From Rhodocyclaceae bacterium (lineage in GTDB: Bacteria; Pseudomonadota; Gammaproteobacteria; Burkholderiales; Rhodocyclaceae): 6,852 nt of DNA. The DNA lies in the NCBI GenBank assembly GCA_027325905.1, contig DAIEEM010000194.1, positions 1-6,852 on the forward strand. Reading direction: 5' to 3'. Under the pieces are notes generated by a model, which did no database searches, was not told the DNA's origin, and worked only from the letters and a program-made list of their open reading frames with translations. The translations under genes were made by a program, and so were the position numbers. Shown here piece after piece: positions 6,517 to 6,852 of this stretch. Within the stretch, counting starts at the first letter, position 1. The number at the start of each line of letters is the position of its first letter.

Positions 6517-6852
6517 TCAGATGACAAGCGGCAACTCTACCAGTTGCCCGCGCGCCGCGTAGAAAACGCCCAGGCGCAGCGGCAGGCCCTCGCCGGCGAA
6601 CAGCGCGGCATAGCGTTCGAGCTGCGGCCGGTAGGCTTGCGCGTGGGCGGCGAGGGCGGCGGCATCGCCGTCGACGCGGGCGGTCTTGTAGTCGACGATC
6701 CAGCGCTGGCCGCCGTCGACGAAGGTACGGTCGACGACTTGCGTGACGATGCCGTCGCCGGCGCGGCTGGCGAGCGCAAGTTCCGCCGCGGCATCGTCGC
6801 GCGGCGCCAGCACCCAGCGGCCCGCAGCGCTTTCGAGCGTGGCGAGCAGCGC
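6517..6852 (-). CDS. UvrD/RecB-like helicase-nuclease, C-terminal PD-(D/E)XK domain (5' end outside window)
   Basis: Only the last 111 residues are inside the window, and the frame is open to the right edge. They match the C-terminal nuclease domain of AddA-type UvrD-family helicases, which process double-strand breaks. GRWVLAPRDDAAAELAL is followed by VVDRTFVDGGQRWIVDYKTA, where the D of VVDRT and the D and K of VDYKT are the core of the RecB-type PD-(D/E)XK active site. YRPQLERYAALF is the motif that usually follows it. The nuclease residues look intact. The helicase motifs would lie beyond the window. The gene ends 9 nt before the nucleotidase. Confidence 0.88.
   Translation of the reverse strand, partial: ALLATLESAAGRWVLAPRDDAAAELALASRAGDGIVTQVVDRTFVDGGQRWIVDYKTARVDGDAAALAAHAQAYRPQLERYAALFAGEGLPLRLGVFYAARGQLVELPLVI

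Noticed and set aside
1..6852. CRISPR arrays, tRNA or rRNA genes, insertion sequences
   Set aside because: I saw no regularly spaced repeats, no tRNA-like or rRNA segments, and no transposase or terminal inverted repeats on either strand.

Overview
The window is GC-rich and densely coding, and every gene I can support lies on the minus strand, so it reads from right to left. The protein families and codon bias suggest a betaproteobacterium, possibly of the Rhodocyclales. That placement is an impression from family resemblance and cannot be confirmed from this sequence alone.

The layout from high to low coordinates is as follows. The C-terminal end of a UvrD/RecB-like helicase-nuclease (AddA type) enters from the right edge (6852-6517). 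A cytosolic 5'-nucleotidase of the NT5C1/PF06189 type follows after 9 nt (6507-5608). A 111-bp intergenic gap (5607-5497) then separates these housekeeping-like genes from a tight signalling cluster of five genes. These are a FIST-domain sensor (5496-4354), a histidine kinase with a poorly defined N-terminal sensor (4369-3188), a PocR-domain histidine kinase (3179-1869), a stand-alone Rcp1-type receiver (1867-1424), and a large receiver-PAS-GAF-(HD-GYP) regulator that runs off the left edge (about 1405 to 1). Junctions inside the cluster are a 16-nt overlap, 8 nt, 1 nt, and about 18 nt (6 nt if the last gene starts at its upstream ATG). The cluster therefore looks like one translationally coupled operon.

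The inferred logic is that FIST and PocR ligand sensing feeds two paralogous kinases. The kinases pass phosphoryl groups to the single-domain receiver and to the receiver of the last protein, whose C-terminus probably degrades cyclic-di-GMP. The arrangement resembles the NosP (FIST) / NahK nitric-oxide circuits of other proteobacteria, but here there are two kinases, one carrying PocR.

The most striking observation is an in-frame UGA (517-515) in the receiver-PAS-GAF-(HD-GYP) gene. Reading continues in the same frame for 171 more codons through a well-preserved GAF domain into the typical entry sequence of an HD-GYP domain. The UGA sits exactly where relatives of this GAF family normally carry Cys. 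A 9-bp hairpin with a 6-nt AGUUCG loop begins 13 nt after it, and the loop begins 22 nt after it, a geometry compatible with a bacterial SECIS element. The possibilities are selenocysteine insertion, leaky UGA readthrough, a recent nonsense mutation or a base-call error. The sequence alone cannot choose between them.
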